From: Variovorax boronicumulans
GTDB taxonomy: Bacteria; Pseudomonadota; Gammaproteobacteria; Burkholderiales; Burkholderiaceae_C
Direction of reading: 5' to 3'
Length of the DNA: 64,000 nucleotides
Assembly: GCF_029892485.1 (NCBI RefSeq)
Contig: NZ_JARXVG010000001.1
Location: forward strand, 868,001 to 932,000
Positions 1 through 8,455 of this stretch are shown piece after piece. The notes under the pieces were generated by a model. That model saw only the letters and a list, made by a program, of their open reading frames with translations. It did no database searches and had not been told where the DNA came from. Within the stretch, counting starts at the first letter, position 1. Each line of letters starts with the position of its first letter. Position numbers and translations under genes: made by a program.

Positions 1-944
1 GCTTCTTCGGTCTTGTTGGCCTTGGTACCGATCGCGAGGCCATGGCCGTAGCCGCCGCCGGTCAGCGGCGTGGGCGGCGGCAGGTAGGCCACCTTGCCGA
101 TCACGGTCGAGGTCTTGGGATCGAGCGCATTGCCGGCGAGCGGCGTCGACTCGACCAGCAGCGCGACCTTGCCCGCGAGGAAGGCACCGGTGGATTCGTC
201 CCAGCTGCCGGTCTTGGTGCCGGGTGCCGAGTACTTGAAGAGCTCCAGGTAGGTCTGCGTGGCCTTCAGCGCGGCGGGCGAATTGAAGACCGGCTTGTCG
301 CCGTCGAACCACTGGCCGCCATAGCCGCGGAAGAACGGCATCCAGCGCCACACGTTGGCGCCGGAGCCGCGCTGGCCGCGCAGGGCCACGCCGTAGATGC
401 CGTTGGCCGGGTCGTTGAGCTTCTTCGCGGCGGCAACGAACTCGTCGAGCGTGGTGGGCGGTTTGACGCCGGCCTTCTCGAGCAGGTCCTTGCGGTAGAC
501 CAAGAGGTCACCACCGCCGGTGAGCGGCGCGAACCAGGCCTCGCCCGCGAAGGTCGCTACCTTCTGGCGGCCGGGGTCGAAGTCGGCGTAGTCGTAGTCG
601 GCCGGGTAGTACTTGGCGAGCGGCACGATCCACTTGGACTGCGCGAACAGCGGCACGTTGGCCTCGTCGACGTAGTACACGTTGTACTTGCCGACGGTAG
701 AGGCATCGGCGCGCGTCTTGGTGCGGCGGTCGTTCTCGTTGAGGTTGTCGATGGTGAACGAGGCACCGCTCAGGGCCTTGAACTCGTCCTTGTATTTTTC
801 GAGCAGGGTGAGGCCGTCGCGGGGCTGGGAGAGCACGCGCACATCGTCCTTGCAGGCCTGCTGCGCCTGTGCATGGCCCGCTGCGGCCAAGGCTGCCAGC
901 AGCAGCGCGCCGGCCGTGATGCGGCGAGGGGTTCGGTTCGTCAT
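1..944 (-). CDS. Sugar ABC transporter substrate-binding protein (family 1), 3' end outside window
   Basis: This is a periplasmic binding protein that would deliver a sugar or sugar alcohol to an ABC permease. About 314 residues are visible, starting at the ATG at 944-942 with the ribosome site AGGAGA 7 nt upstream. Residues 1-28 form a Sec signal peptide ending AHAQAQ. The mature part has the SBP_bac_1 pattern, including LVYRKDLLEKAGVKPP followed by TLDEFVAAAKKLNDP, and a WRWMPFFRGYGG segment typical of mannitol/sorbitol-type binding proteins. The C-terminal end and any permease or ATPase genes lie left of the window. The substrate is not determined. The family call is firm; the substrate class is inference. 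Confidence 0.9.
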   Translation of the reverse strand, partial: MTNRTPRRITAGALLLAALAAAGHAQAQQACKDDVRVLSQPRDGLTLLEKYKDEFKALSGASFTIDNLNENDRRTKTRADASTVGKYNVYYVDEANVPLFAQSKWIVPLAKYYPADYDYADFDPGRQKVATFAGEAWFAPLTGGGDLLVYRKDLLEKAGVKPPTTLDEFVAAAKKLNDPANGIYGVALRGQRGSGANVWRWMPFFRGYGGQWFDGDKPVFNSPAALKATQTYLELFKYSAPGTKTGSWDESTGAFLAGKVALLVESTPLAGNALDPKTSTVIGKVAYLPPPTPLTGGGYGHGLAIGTKANKTEE

Positions 945-1129
945 CGTTTGTCTCCTGGTACTTGCTTGTGAAGGGCTCTGCGAGAGGGTCGAAGCGTATT
1001 CAGCCGGGGCCCGGCGCCGCGTACATGCGCACCGACGGACTGGTATTTCCATGACCAGCGGCCTCGGGGTTTTGCCGGGGGGGTGTCGGGCGCCAAGCCT
1101 TTCTGCAGCGTCCGATTTGCCCTTATCGG

Positions 1130-1157
1130 TTGCAACATAAAACCTGATGGCTAGAAT
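1130..1157 (+). promoter_or_regulatory. Candidate sigma70 promoter of the MFS gene
   Basis: A -35 box TTGCAA (1130-1135) and a -10 box TAGAAT (1152-1157) are separated by 16 bp. This places transcription start near 1164, about 55 nt before the GTG start of the MFS gene. The 945-1217 gap holds nothing else that I recognise, apart from the leader of the divergent ABC gene. Confidence 0.5.
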
Positions 1158-1217
1158 CCATCCAGTCTTTTTTTGAAACCGATCCGGTCATCACGCCATG
1201 AAAACCAGAGGTCCGCA

Positions 1218-2441
1218 GTGGAATTGAAGGTCGACGCGACCGCGGGCCGCGGCGGCGCCGCGCCCGCCATATCCGCCCCCATGGCGCTGCTGTTCGCGGT
1301 CGCCTGCGGGCTCGCCGTGGCCAACGTCTACTACGCCCAGCCGCTGCTGGACACGCTGGCGGCCACCTTCGGCATCCGCCCCGCCACGGTCGGTATCGTC
1401 ATCACGATCACGCAGGTCGGCTACGGGCTGGGGTTGCTGCTCGTCGTTCCGCTGGGCGACCTGATCGACCGGCGGCGGCTGATCGTCGGGCAGTCGCTGC
1501 TGTCGGCGATCGCGCTGCTCTGCGTGGCGCTCGCGCCCAGCGCGGCGGTGCTGCTGCCGGCGATGGCTGCGGTCGGCCTGCTGGCCGTCGTGACGCAGGT
1601 GCTGGTCGCCTACGCCGCGATCATGGCGCCGCCGGGCGAGCGGGGCCGTGTGGTGGGCATCGTCACCAGCGGGATCATCGTGGGCATCCTGCTGGCGCGT
1701 GCGGTGTCGGGCACGCTGTCCGATCTTTTAGGCTGGCGCTCGGTGTACCTGGTGTCGGCTGCGGCCACGCTGGCCGTCGCCGGCTTGTTGTGGCAGGCGC
1801 TCCCCCGGCACACGCAGCCTGCGGTACGCATTTCCTACGCGCAGTTGATCCGCTCGGTGTTCACGCTCTTCGTCGAGGAGCCCGTGCTGCGCATCCGCGC
1901 GGTGCTCGCGATGCTGATCTTCATGGCCATCACGATGCTGCTGACGCCGATGGTGTTGCCGCTGACCGCGCCGCCCTTCTCGCTCTCGCACACACAGGTG
2001 GGGCTGTTCGGCCTGGCGGGCGCAGCCGGTGCGCTGGGCGCTGCACGCGCGGGCCGCCAGGCGGACCGCGGTCACGCACAGCGCACCACCGGCATCGGGC
2101 TCACGGTCATGCTGCTGTCGTGGGCGCTCATCGCGATGTTGCCGTGGTCCATCTGGGCGATGGTGGTCGGTGTCGTCACGATCGACTTCGGCCTGCAATC
2201 GGTGCATGTCTCGAACCAGAGCCTGATCTACCGTGTGCGCCCCGAAGCGCAGAGCCGGCTGACCGCCGGCTACATGATCTTCTATTCGATCGGCTCCGCC
2301 ACGGGATCGATCGCCTCGACGATGGTGTATGTCCATGCCGGCTGGAACGGCGTCTGCCTGGCCGGGGCCATCACGAGCGCACTGGCGCTGGTGTTCTGGG
2401 CCGCGACCCGGCACCTGACCCCGCAGGATGCGAGCCCCTGA
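1218..2441 (+). CDS. MFS transporter (DHA-type exporter)
   Basis: This is an inner-membrane major facilitator of about 407 residues with about 12 hydrophobic segments. The motif-A-like loop LGDLIDRRRLIVG lies between TM2 and TM3, and an early VANVYYAQPLLDTLA segment is typical of the DHA/YdhP-like MFS exporters. I chose the GTG at 1218 because AGAGG lies 7 nt upstream. A TTG at 1173 would extend it by 15 residues but has no ribosome site. The gene stands alone behind its own promoter and converges with the AraC gene, with 9 bp between the stops. The transported compound is unknown. Confidence 0.88.
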   Translation: MELKVDATAGRGGAAPAISAPMALLFAVACGLAVANVYYAQPLLDTLAATFGIRPATVGIVITITQVGYGLGLLLVVPLGDLIDRRRLIVGQSLLSAIALLCVALAPSAAVLLPAMAAVGLLAVVTQVLVAYAAIMAPPGERGRVVGIVTSGIIVGILLARAVSGTLSDLLGWRSVYLVSAAATLAVAGLLWQALPRHTQPAVRISYAQLIRSVFTLFVEEPVLRIRAVLAMLIFMAITMLLTPMVLPLTAPPFSLSHTQVGLFGLAGAAGALGAARAGRQADRGHAQRTTGIGLTVMLLSWALIAMLPWSIWAMVVGVVTIDFGLQSVHVSNQSLIYRVRPEAQSRLTAGYMIFYSIGSATGSIASTMVYVHAGWNGVCLAGAITSALALVFWAATRHLTPQDASP

Positions 2442-2450
2442 AAAGAAGGC

Positions 2451-3401
2451 TCAGGCGGTGGTCGCGAGTGGCGTGTTCTGCGCAGTGCGCAGGCCGAAGC
2501 GGTCCTGCGCCTGCTGGCGGTAGGCCGAGGGCGTCATGCCCTTGAGTTGGAGGAAGCGCCGGTTGAAATTCGCGAGATTGGCGAAGCCCACCTCGTAGCA
2601 GATGTCGCTCACCAGCCGGTCGGAGGTCTGCAGCATCTCGCAGGCCTTGGTGATGCGCAGCCGCGTGACGAAGTCGGTGAAGGTGCTGCCCATGTGCTTG
2701 TGGAAGTAGCGCGAGAAGCTGCTCTCGGCCATGTTGGCCACCGCGCACACGGCCGGCAGGGAGAGCTCTTCGGTCAGGTGCGCATCGAGGTAGTCGAGCA
2801 CGCGTCGGATGCGGGTGTTGGCGCTGGGGTCGTCGTCCAGCGGGCCGGCGGCGCTGGAGATCTGGCGCCAGTCTTCCCAGTTCGCGAGTTCGTGCAGCAG
2901 CCCGATGAATTCCGAAAGCCGTGCCATGCCTTCCTGGCCTTGCACGCGAGCGAAGCGCTCCCGCATCCGCTCGTGGATGCCGAAGAACTCGATGCCGAGC
3001 CGGGCGCGGTCGAGCATCGGCAGCACCGCCTCCAGTTCGGGGAACAGGCCCGAGGCCTTGCGCAGCGGCTCGTCGCGAAAGTGAATGACCATGCTGCGGT
3101 CGGCAATGCCCTCGGGCGGCACGTCGTGCGAGATCCAGGTGTGCGGCAAGCGCCCGCCGACGAGGGCGACATAGCCCGGCTCGAAGCGGCCGATGTGGTT
3201 GCCGACGTACGAATCGCCGCTGCTGCGGTTGATGATCTGCAGCTCGTACTCGTCGTGGTAGTGCCAGCAGTCGAACGGCCAGGGCACGCCGTGCTGCAGG
3301 CAGCGCACCGAACTGCCGCCTGCCGGCTCGAAACCGAGCCGGGGGTCGCGCATCAGTTCATGCTCGAGTTCCGGCTTTCGCGCATTGTTGTATTTGCTCA
3401 T
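2451..3401 (-). CDS. AraC family transcriptional regulator
   Basis: This is a 316-residue activator-type regulator. The N-terminal half has a cupin-like effector domain, with a WHYHDEYEL strand near residue 46 and LVGGRLPHTW near 80. The C-terminal 100 residues are the double helix-turn-helix of AraC/XylS, including VANMAESSFSRYFHKHMG and ISDICYEVGFANLANFNRRF-like elements. The ATG at 3401 has AGGGA 8 nt upstream. Regulators of this build often control sugar-alcohol ABC operons, so the binding protein at the left edge is a possible target. That link is inference because the MFS gene lies between them. Confidence 0.9.
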   Translation of the reverse strand: MSKYNNARKPELEHELMRDPRLGFEPAGGSSVRCLQHGVPWPFDCWHYHDEYELQIINRSSGDSYVGNHIGRFEPGYVALVGGRLPHTWISHDVPPEGIADRSMVIHFRDEPLRKASGLFPELEAVLPMLDRARLGIEFFGIHERMRERFARVQGQEGMARLSEFIGLLHELANWEDWRQISSAAGPLDDDPSANTRIRRVLDYLDAHLTEELSLPAVCAVANMAESSFSRYFHKHMGSTFTDFVTRLRITKACEMLQTSDRLVSDICYEVGFANLANFNRRFLQLKGMTPSAYRQQAQDRFGLRTAQNTPLATTA

Positions 3402-3464
3402 GGCATGTCCCTGGATGTGACCGCGGGGTGCTTCAGAGCCTGCGCCGTTTGCCGGCAGCGCCTG

Positions 3465-4835
3465 TCAGGCGCCGGCCACCTTCATCCGGTTGACCAGAAT
3501 CGACCCCGTGGTCTTGGCGCCGAAAGTGTAGGCATCGGCGCCGATGGCTTCAATGCCCATCAGCATGTCCTTGAGGTTGCCGGCGATGGTGATCTCCTGC
3601 ACCGGGAAGGCGATCTTGCCCTTCTCGACCCAGAAGCCGCTGGCACCGCGCGAATAGTCGCCGGTCACGTAGTTCACGCCCTGCCCCATCAGCTCGATCA
3701 CGAAGAGGCCGGTGCCCAGCTTGGCAAGCATGGCGTCGAGGTCGTCGCCGTGCTTCGTGAGGCGCGAGCTCAGCGTCAGGTTGTGCGAGCCGCCGGCGTT
3801 GCCGGTGGTCTTCATGCCGAGCTTGCGGGCCGAGTAGGTGGAGAGGAAATAGCCCTCGAGCCGTCCCGCATCGACCACCTTGCGCGCCCGGGTGGTCACG
3901 CCTTCGTCGTCGAAGGGCGAGCTGCCCTTGCCGCGCATCACATGCGGGTCTTCGGCGATGTCGATGTGCTTGGGCAGCACGGGCTTGCCGAGCGAATCGA
4001 GCAGGAAGGTGCTCTTGCGGTAGAGCGCCCCACCGCTCACGGCCTGCACCAGCCCGCCCAGGAGGCCCACGGCCAGCGGCGACTCGAACAGCACCGGGCA
4101 TTCGGTGGTCTTGATCTTGCGCGACTTCAGGCGGCTGAGCGCCCGTTCGGCGGCGTAGCGGCCCACGGCCTGCGGACTCGCCAGTTCATCGGCCGCGCGC
4201 ATGGAGCTGTACCAGGCGTCGCGCTGCATGTTGTCGCCCTTGCCGGCGATGGGTGCGACCGAAATCGAGTGCCGCGAGCTGGCGTAGCCGCCGCGAAAGC
4301 CGTGCGTGTGGGCGCTGAAGAAATGGCTCTGCTGGGCCGAGACGCCCGCGCCTTCGCTGTTGGTGATGCGCTTGTCGGTCGAGAGGGCCGCCTCTTCGCA
4401 TTCCAGCGCCAGCCTGGCAGCCTGCTCGCTTGTCACGTCCCAGGGGTGGAACAGGTCCAGCTCGGGGTGTTCCTTGGCGATGTCTTCCTCGTCGGGAAGG
4501 CCGCTGACGGGGTCTTCGGCGGTGAAGCGGGCGATGTCGTAGGCGGCCTGCACCGTCTGCTTGATCGCCCCTTCGGAGAAATCGGAGGTGCTGGCGTTGC
4601 CGCGGCGGTGGCCCACGTAGACCGTGATGCCGAGCGACTTGTCCCGGTTGCGCTCGACGTTCTCGAGTTCGCCCTTGCGGACCGAGACGCTGAGCCCGCA
4701 GCCCTCGGAGGCCTCGGCACCGGCATCGGTCGCACCGAGCTTTTTGGCGTGGGCCAGGGCCGTGTCGACCAGGTTTTCGAAGAAGGAGCGGCTGTAGGCG
4801 AAGCCGGAATCGGCGCGCGAGGAGGATGTCGTCAT
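3465..4835 (-). CDS. pmbA: Metalloprotease subunit PmbA/TldE
   Basis: PmbA (TldE) pairs with TldD to form a cytosolic protease that matures peptides and degrades antitoxins. The protein has 456 residues from the ATG at 4835. An upstream start would run back to 4919, but the family start is MTTSSSR. Family landmarks are visible: GLSVSVRKGELENVERNRD near residue 50, the central FESPLAVGLLGGLVQAVSG and the C-terminal NYVTGDYSRGASGFWVE followed by EITIAGNLKDML. TldE itself lacks the zinc-binding HExxxH of TldD, and none is seen here. It is divergent from yjgA across 107 bp, the common arrangement in Beta- and Gammaproteobacteria. Confidence 0.96.
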   Translation of the reverse strand: MTTSSSRADSGFAYSRSFFENLVDTALAHAKKLGATDAGAEASEGCGLSVSVRKGELENVERNRDKSLGITVYVGHRRGNASTSDFSEGAIKQTVQAAYDIARFTAEDPVSGLPDEEDIAKEHPELDLFHPWDVTSEQAARLALECEEAALSTDKRITNSEGAGVSAQQSHFFSAHTHGFRGGYASSRHSISVAPIAGKGDNMQRDAWYSSMRAADELASPQAVGRYAAERALSRLKSRKIKTTECPVLFESPLAVGLLGGLVQAVSGGALYRKSTFLLDSLGKPVLPKHIDIAEDPHVMRGKGSSPFDDEGVTTRARKVVDAGRLEGYFLSTYSARKLGMKTTGNAGGSHNLTLSSRLTKHGDDLDAMLAKLGTGLFVIELMGQGVNYVTGDYSRGASGFWVEKGKIAFPVQEITIAGNLKDMLMGIEAIGADAYTFGAKTTGSILVNRMKVAGA

Positions 4836-4942
4836 GTGGTGGCTATGATACTTGCGCCCCCTATATCCCGTTTCCCCACTGTCTCCCCACGGTCTGTTGC
4901 GCACATTGCAACGCCGCACGGTGCGGCCCAGAATCCACCCAC

Positions 4943-5599
4943 ATGTCCCGCAAACCCAAAAAAGGCTATTTCGTCCGTGGCCAGTTCGTCGCCGAAGGCA
5001 GCGAACTCGACCTGGAGCTCAAGCGTGAGCTCAAGGGCACCGACGAAGCCAGCCGCACCGATCTCAAGCGCGAAAGCGACGAACTGCAAAAGCTCGGCGA
5101 GGAACTGCTCGGCCTGCGCGCGGCCCTGTTCAACGCGCTGCCGCTTGGCGAAAAACTCGTCGATGCCGTCGTCGAGGCCAAGCGCATCACCAATTTCGAG
5201 GGCAAGCGCCGCCAGATGCAGTTCATCGGCAAGCTGATGCGCAAGCTCGACGAGCCCACGCTGGAAGCCGTGAAGCTCGCCCTGACCGAGCAGAACAGCA
5301 CGCCGGCCGCCGAAACCGCCGCCCTGCACGAGGCCGAGCGCTGGCGCGACCGGCTGATTGCCGACGACGACGCCCTCGGCGGCTGGATCGAAACGCACCC
5401 CGCCACCGACTCGCAACAACTGCGCGCCCTGGTGCGCCAGGCCCGCAAGGACATGAAGACCGGCCCGGCCGGCGAGGCCCCCCGCCAGGGCAAGGCCTAC
5501 CGCGAGATATTCCAGCTGGTGCGGGAACAACTGGCCGTGCATGGCGGTGCGGACCACGCCGCTGCCGCCGCCGCACAGGACCGGGAAGAGGACGCGTGA
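4943..5599 (+). CDS. yjgA: Ribosome-associated protein DarP (YjgA, DUF615)
   Basis: This 218-residue acidic-basic helical protein binds late 50S ribosomal precursors and helps their maturation. It begins MSRKPKKGYFVRGQFVAEGS at the ATG at 4943. It contains DUF615 hallmarks: SRTDLKRESDELQKLGEELL, LPLGEKLVDAVVEAKRI and a terminal REIFQLVREQL. The tail after residue 200 is Ala-rich and acidic. Its place between pmbA and mog is conserved in Burkholderiales. The gene is followed at once by the palindromic repeat at 5607-5726. Confidence 0.95.
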   Translation: MSRKPKKGYFVRGQFVAEGSELDLELKRELKGTDEASRTDLKRESDELQKLGEELLGLRAALFNALPLGEKLVDAVVEAKRITNFEGKRRQMQFIGKLMRKLDEPTLEAVKLALTEQNSTPAAETAALHEAERWRDRLIADDDALGGWIETHPATDSQQLRALVRQARKDMKTGPAGEAPRQGKAYREIFQLVREQLAVHGGADHAAAAAAQDREEDA

Positions 5600-5606
5600 G
5601 TTTCGC

Positions 5607-5726
5607 GTCTTTCTCCCTCCCCTCCCGGGGGAGGGGAGGGGTGGGGGCACGACGGCCTTCGAACGGCCATGGCGCCGCCAACGCCGCCTGCCCCCATCCC
5701 AACCTTCCCCCGGAAGGGGAAGGAGC
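5607..5726. repeat. Two-armed palindromic interspersed repeat, copy 1
   Basis: A 120-bp element made of two self-complementary arms. The left arm is a C-run/G-run hairpin centred on CCCGGG near 5625; the right arm is centred on CCCCCGG near 5710. About 40 bp of unrelated sequence lies between them. The outer 40 bp on each side match the reverse complement of 45469-45589 almost perfectly, while the centre differs. It lies between yjgA and mog, and its last bases carry the ribosome site of mog. Confidence 0.85.
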
Positions 5727-5738
5727 CACTCCAAAGCC

Positions 5739-6329
5739 ATGAACACACCCGACCCCGTCCGCATCGGCATCGTCTCCGTCAGCGACCGCGCTTCCAGCGG
5801 CACCTACGAGGACAAAGGCCTGCCTGCGCTGAAGGAATGGCTCGGCCGGGCGCTGAAGAATCCGCTCGAATTCGAACCGCGCCTGATTCCCGACGAAACA
5901 GCCCTGATCAGCGCCACGCTGATCGAACTGGTCGACGCCGGCTGCTCGCTGGTGCTGACCACCGGCGGCACCGGGCCCGCGCTGCGCGACGTGACCCCCG
6001 AAGCCACGCTGGCCATCGCCCACAAGGAAATGCCCGGCTTCGGCGAGCAGATGCGCCAGATCGGCCTGCGCTTCGTGCCGACCGCGATCCTCTCGCGCCA
6101 GGTGGCGGTGATCCGCGACAGGAGCCTCGTCATCAACCTGCCCGGCCAGCCGAAGTCGATCGCGGAAACGCTCGAAGGGTTGAAGGATGCCGACGGTACC
6201 CAGATCGTGCCTGGCATCTTCGCGGCGGTGCCCTACTGCATCGACCTGATCGGCGGGCCGTACCTGGAGACCGACGACGCGGTCTGCAAGACTTTCCGGC
6301 CGAAATCGGCGATCCGCCCTCCCCGTTGA
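5739..6329 (+). CDS. mog: Molybdopterin adenylyltransferase Mog
   Basis: Mog adenylylates molybdopterin before molybdate insertion, late in molybdenum cofactor synthesis in the cytosol. The 196-residue protein matches E. coli MogA along its length: IVSVSDRASSGTYEDKG near the N-terminus, the LTTGGTGPALRDVTPEAT nucleotide/pterin loop near residue 75, EMPGFGEQMRQI and LPGQPKSIAETLEG. The start is the ATG at 5739. The purine-rich ribosome site GGGGAAGGAG ends at 5725, 13 nt away and inside the upstream repeat. No other moa or moe genes are in the window. Confidence 0.96.
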   Translation: MNTPDPVRIGIVSVSDRASSGTYEDKGLPALKEWLGRALKNPLEFEPRLIPDETALISATLIELVDAGCSLVLTTGGTGPALRDVTPEATLAIAHKEMPGFGEQMRQIGLRFVPTAILSRQVAVIRDRSLVINLPGQPKSIAETLEGLKDADGTQIVPGIFAAVPYCIDLIGGPYLETDDAVCKTFRPKSAIRPPR

Positions 6330-6343
6330 AGATTGCCGGGACG

Positions 6344-7492
6344 ATGCTCGCGGACATTCACCGCAAGTACGCGAACGGCATCCACGCCGCACAACTGCTG
6401 GCAGATTGCACCGCACACGCCGTGTCGTGGCGCTGGGCCACCGAGTCGATGGGCGAGAGCGCTCCCTTCATGCGCGAGCAGTACGGCGGCCCCGCGCCCA
6501 AGTGGCTGGCCGACGACAAGGCAGACCCCGAGCGTCACGTCCATCACGGCTTCGACGCCGCAGGCCGGTTGATGCTGCAGCGCCAAAGCCGGGGCCGCGT
6601 CACCGCCTGGCTGCACGAAGCCGACCGGCGTACCGGCCTGCAGCTGGAGGTGCACGAAGGCGCACCCTGGCTCGTCTCTGTCCATCAATACCGGTATCGC
6701 CCCGCCGACGGCCTGCTGGATTCGCAACACATCAGCCGTGGCCGCGAGGGCGTCGACACGAACTATGTGTGGGAGAACGGCCAACTGCAGCGCGCCGTCA
6801 TGTCCAACTGGGCCGAGAGCCGGAAGACCTGGCTCTGCCAACATGTCTATCGTTACGACGAAGCGGCACGGCTCGACACCATCACGCTCGAATACCTCGA
6901 AGACGATGGCACGCCCAGCGGCCAGACCCGGCTGAGCTACCGCCGCCCGCGCAAGGGCGAGACGCTGGCCACGGTCGCGGCCCGGGTCGAGAGTTTGCTC
7001 ACCGAAGCGATCACGCGCGCGCTGGCGCAGATCCCCTTGGACGAAGCAATCTACTGCCTGCTGATCTGCTACACCCAGGAAGACTTCGGCGCCGCGTGGC
7101 CACCGTTCCTGGTGTGGGGCCGCGAGCCGTACCGGCGGTCGGTGCTGGAAGCCGGCGAAGACGTGGGCTACTACCTCTGGGCGCCCGACGAAATCCGCGA
7201 AGTGCAAGGCGATGCACACGAGCTCTGGTTCGACGATGCGGCACTGAAAGAAGCCTGCCTGCTGCACAACCAGTTGATGGACCTGCGCCAAAGCACAGTC
7301 TCTGCAATGCGCGTGCTGAAGAACCTGGCAGCGCATTTCAACGCACCCGCCGCGCACGCCATGCTGAACACGAGCGACGATTTCGTCGTCGCGCATGCGG
7401 ACAACACCGGCGAGATCGATCCGCTGAAGGCCATGAAAGCCGCCGTCGCGCCCGGGCGCTGGACCCTCCTGAAGGCCCGCGGCCTGGTCTGA
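6344..7492 (+). CDS. Hypothetical protein, 382 residues
   Basis: I do not recognise a family. The ATG at 6344 follows the mog stop by 14 nt, so it may be co-transcribed with mog. The sequence is soluble, with no signal peptide or membrane segment. A central region of alternating strands (VSVHQYRYRPADGLLDSQHIS, YVWENGQLQRAVM and WLCQHVYRYDEAARLDTITLEY) resembles RHS/YD-like strand-turn repeats: aromatic residues pair with a charged turn and a 'dGtp' loop. The C-terminal 180 residues are mixed helix and strand (PLDEAIYCLLICYTQEDFG). Codon use is like that of its neighbours. Function is unknown. Confidence 0.75.
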   Translation: MLADIHRKYANGIHAAQLLADCTAHAVSWRWATESMGESAPFMREQYGGPAPKWLADDKADPERHVHHGFDAAGRLMLQRQSRGRVTAWLHEADRRTGLQLEVHEGAPWLVSVHQYRYRPADGLLDSQHISRGREGVDTNYVWENGQLQRAVMSNWAESRKTWLCQHVYRYDEAARLDTITLEYLEDDGTPSGQTRLSYRRPRKGETLATVAARVESLLTEAITRALAQIPLDEAIYCLLICYTQEDFGAAWPPFLVWGREPYRRSVLEAGEDVGYYLWAPDEIREVQGDAHELWFDDAALKEACLLHNQLMDLRQSTVSAMRVLKNLAAHFNAPAAHAMLNTSDDFVVAHADNTGEIDPLKAMKAAVAPGRWTLLKARGLV

Positions 7493-7525
7493 GTGCCCAT
7501 TCACAGCGCCATGCGGCGCCGTGCG

Positions 7526-7672
7526 TTACTTCACCAGCGTGAGCAACGGCGCGCCCTTGTCCTTGACCATCGTCACCAGGAACTTCGCAGGCTTGGTCTT
7601 GCTGGCGTTGCGACCTACGGTGTGGATGTCGTTCGGGCCTTCGTAGAAGGTCTGGCCCGGGGTCAGCTGAGC
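7526..7672 (-). pseudogene. 3' remnant of a cupin-domain gene
   Basis: The minus strand encodes about 46 residues that match the end of small secreted cupin proteins (PGQTFYEGPNDIHTVGRNAS, then KFLVTMVKDKGAP, then a stop at 7526). There is no start codon and no N-terminal half. Upstream in frame comes an immediate stop inside the palindrome CCTTTTTAAAAAGG (7674-7687). The first half of the cupin fold is missing, so this is a truncated relic rather than a working gene. The rest of 7493-7702 shows nothing else. Confidence 0.7.
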
Positions 7673-7702
7673 TCCTTTTTAAAAAGGCGGGGGGTCGAGG
7701 GC

Positions 7703-8455
7703 TCAGGCTCGCGCGCGCTGCGCCAGCCAGTCCGCGAAGCGGGTGGTCCCGAGGCGCGGGGCGGTGCCGGGCGTCAGCGAGCGGTCGTCGAGCTGCACGC
7801 CGAAGTAGCTGGCCTCTGCATCGGTGACGACCGGCCGCTTGTCGCCGGTCGCTGCGAACAGGCGGCGCACCAGGGCGTCGAGCGGCAGCGCCTCCGGCCC
7901 CGCGATCTCGATGCGCCCTTTCGCGGGCGGCTCGGCCACCACCGCGGCCAGCGCGGCGGCAACGTCATCCGCCGCCATCGGCTGTATCAACGCATTCGAG
8001 AGCCGCACTTCGCCGCTCCGCACGCTCCCGTCGGCGATGCCGGCCACGAACTCGAAGAACTGCGTGGCCTGCACGATGGTCCAGGGCACGGGCGAGGCCT
8101 CGATCAGCTCTTCCTGCCGCTGCTTGGCACGGAAATAGCCGCTGGCCAGCAGGCGATCGGTGCCGACCACCGACAGCGCGATGTGATGCGCCACGCCGGC
8201 CTCTGCTTCGGCGGCAAGGAGGTTGCGCCCCGCGGTATCGAAGAAATGCAGCGCAGGCTCGTCCTCGAACGAGGGCGAATTCGCCACGTCGACGACGACC
8301 TGGGCGCCGTCCAAGGCCTCCTTCAGGCCTTCGCCGGTGAGCGTGTTGACGCCCGTGGAGGGTGAAGCCGCGTTGACCTCGTGGCCGGCGTGGCGCAACA
8401 GGGCAGAAAGCTTGGAGCCGATGAGGCCGGAGCCTCCGATGATGACGATCTTCAT
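7703..8455 (-). CDS. NmrA-like NAD(P)-binding oxidoreductase
   Basis: This is a 250-residue atypical short-chain dehydrogenase. It opens with the dinucleotide-binding loop MKIVIIGGSGLIGSKL (GGxGxxG), then VVVDVANSPSF and a YFRAKQRQEELIEAS segment where classical enzymes have YxxxK. These relatives bind NAD(P) and act as reductases or redox sensors. The start at 8455 has GAGGAA upstream; a longer frame back to 8572 has none. The gene is alone, with its leader carrying an inverted repeat at 8489-8536. The substrate is unknown. Confidence 0.88.
   Translation of the reverse strand: MKIVIIGGSGLIGSKLSALLRHAGHEVNAASPSTGVNTLTGEGLKEALDGAQVVVDVANSPSFEDEPALHFFDTAGRNLLAAEAEAGVAHHIALSVVGTDRLLASGYFRAKQRQEELIEASPVPWTIVQATQFFEFVAGIADGSVRSGEVRLSNALIQPMAADDVAAALAAVVAEPPAKGRIEIAGPEALPLDALVRRLFAATGDKRPVVTDAEASYFGVQLDDRSLTPGTAPRLGTTRFADWLAQRARA

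Noticed and set aside
1198..1227. A nine-codon frame (ATG at 1198) overlapping the MFS start
   Set aside because: It could be a leader peptide but has no ribosome site of its own and no sign of attenuation.
3458..3472. GCGCCTG-T-CAGGCGC palindrome at the end of pmbA
   Set aside because: No T-run follows in either direction; GC-rich dyads of this size are frequent in this genome.
2547..5237. Very long open frames antisense to known genes, such as 2547-5237, 9162-12578 and 19995-22379 on the plus strand
   Set aside because: They are mirror frames of AraC/PmbA, CzcA and ZntA in high-GC DNA. Their proteins are Arg/His/Gly/Ala-rich with no family features.
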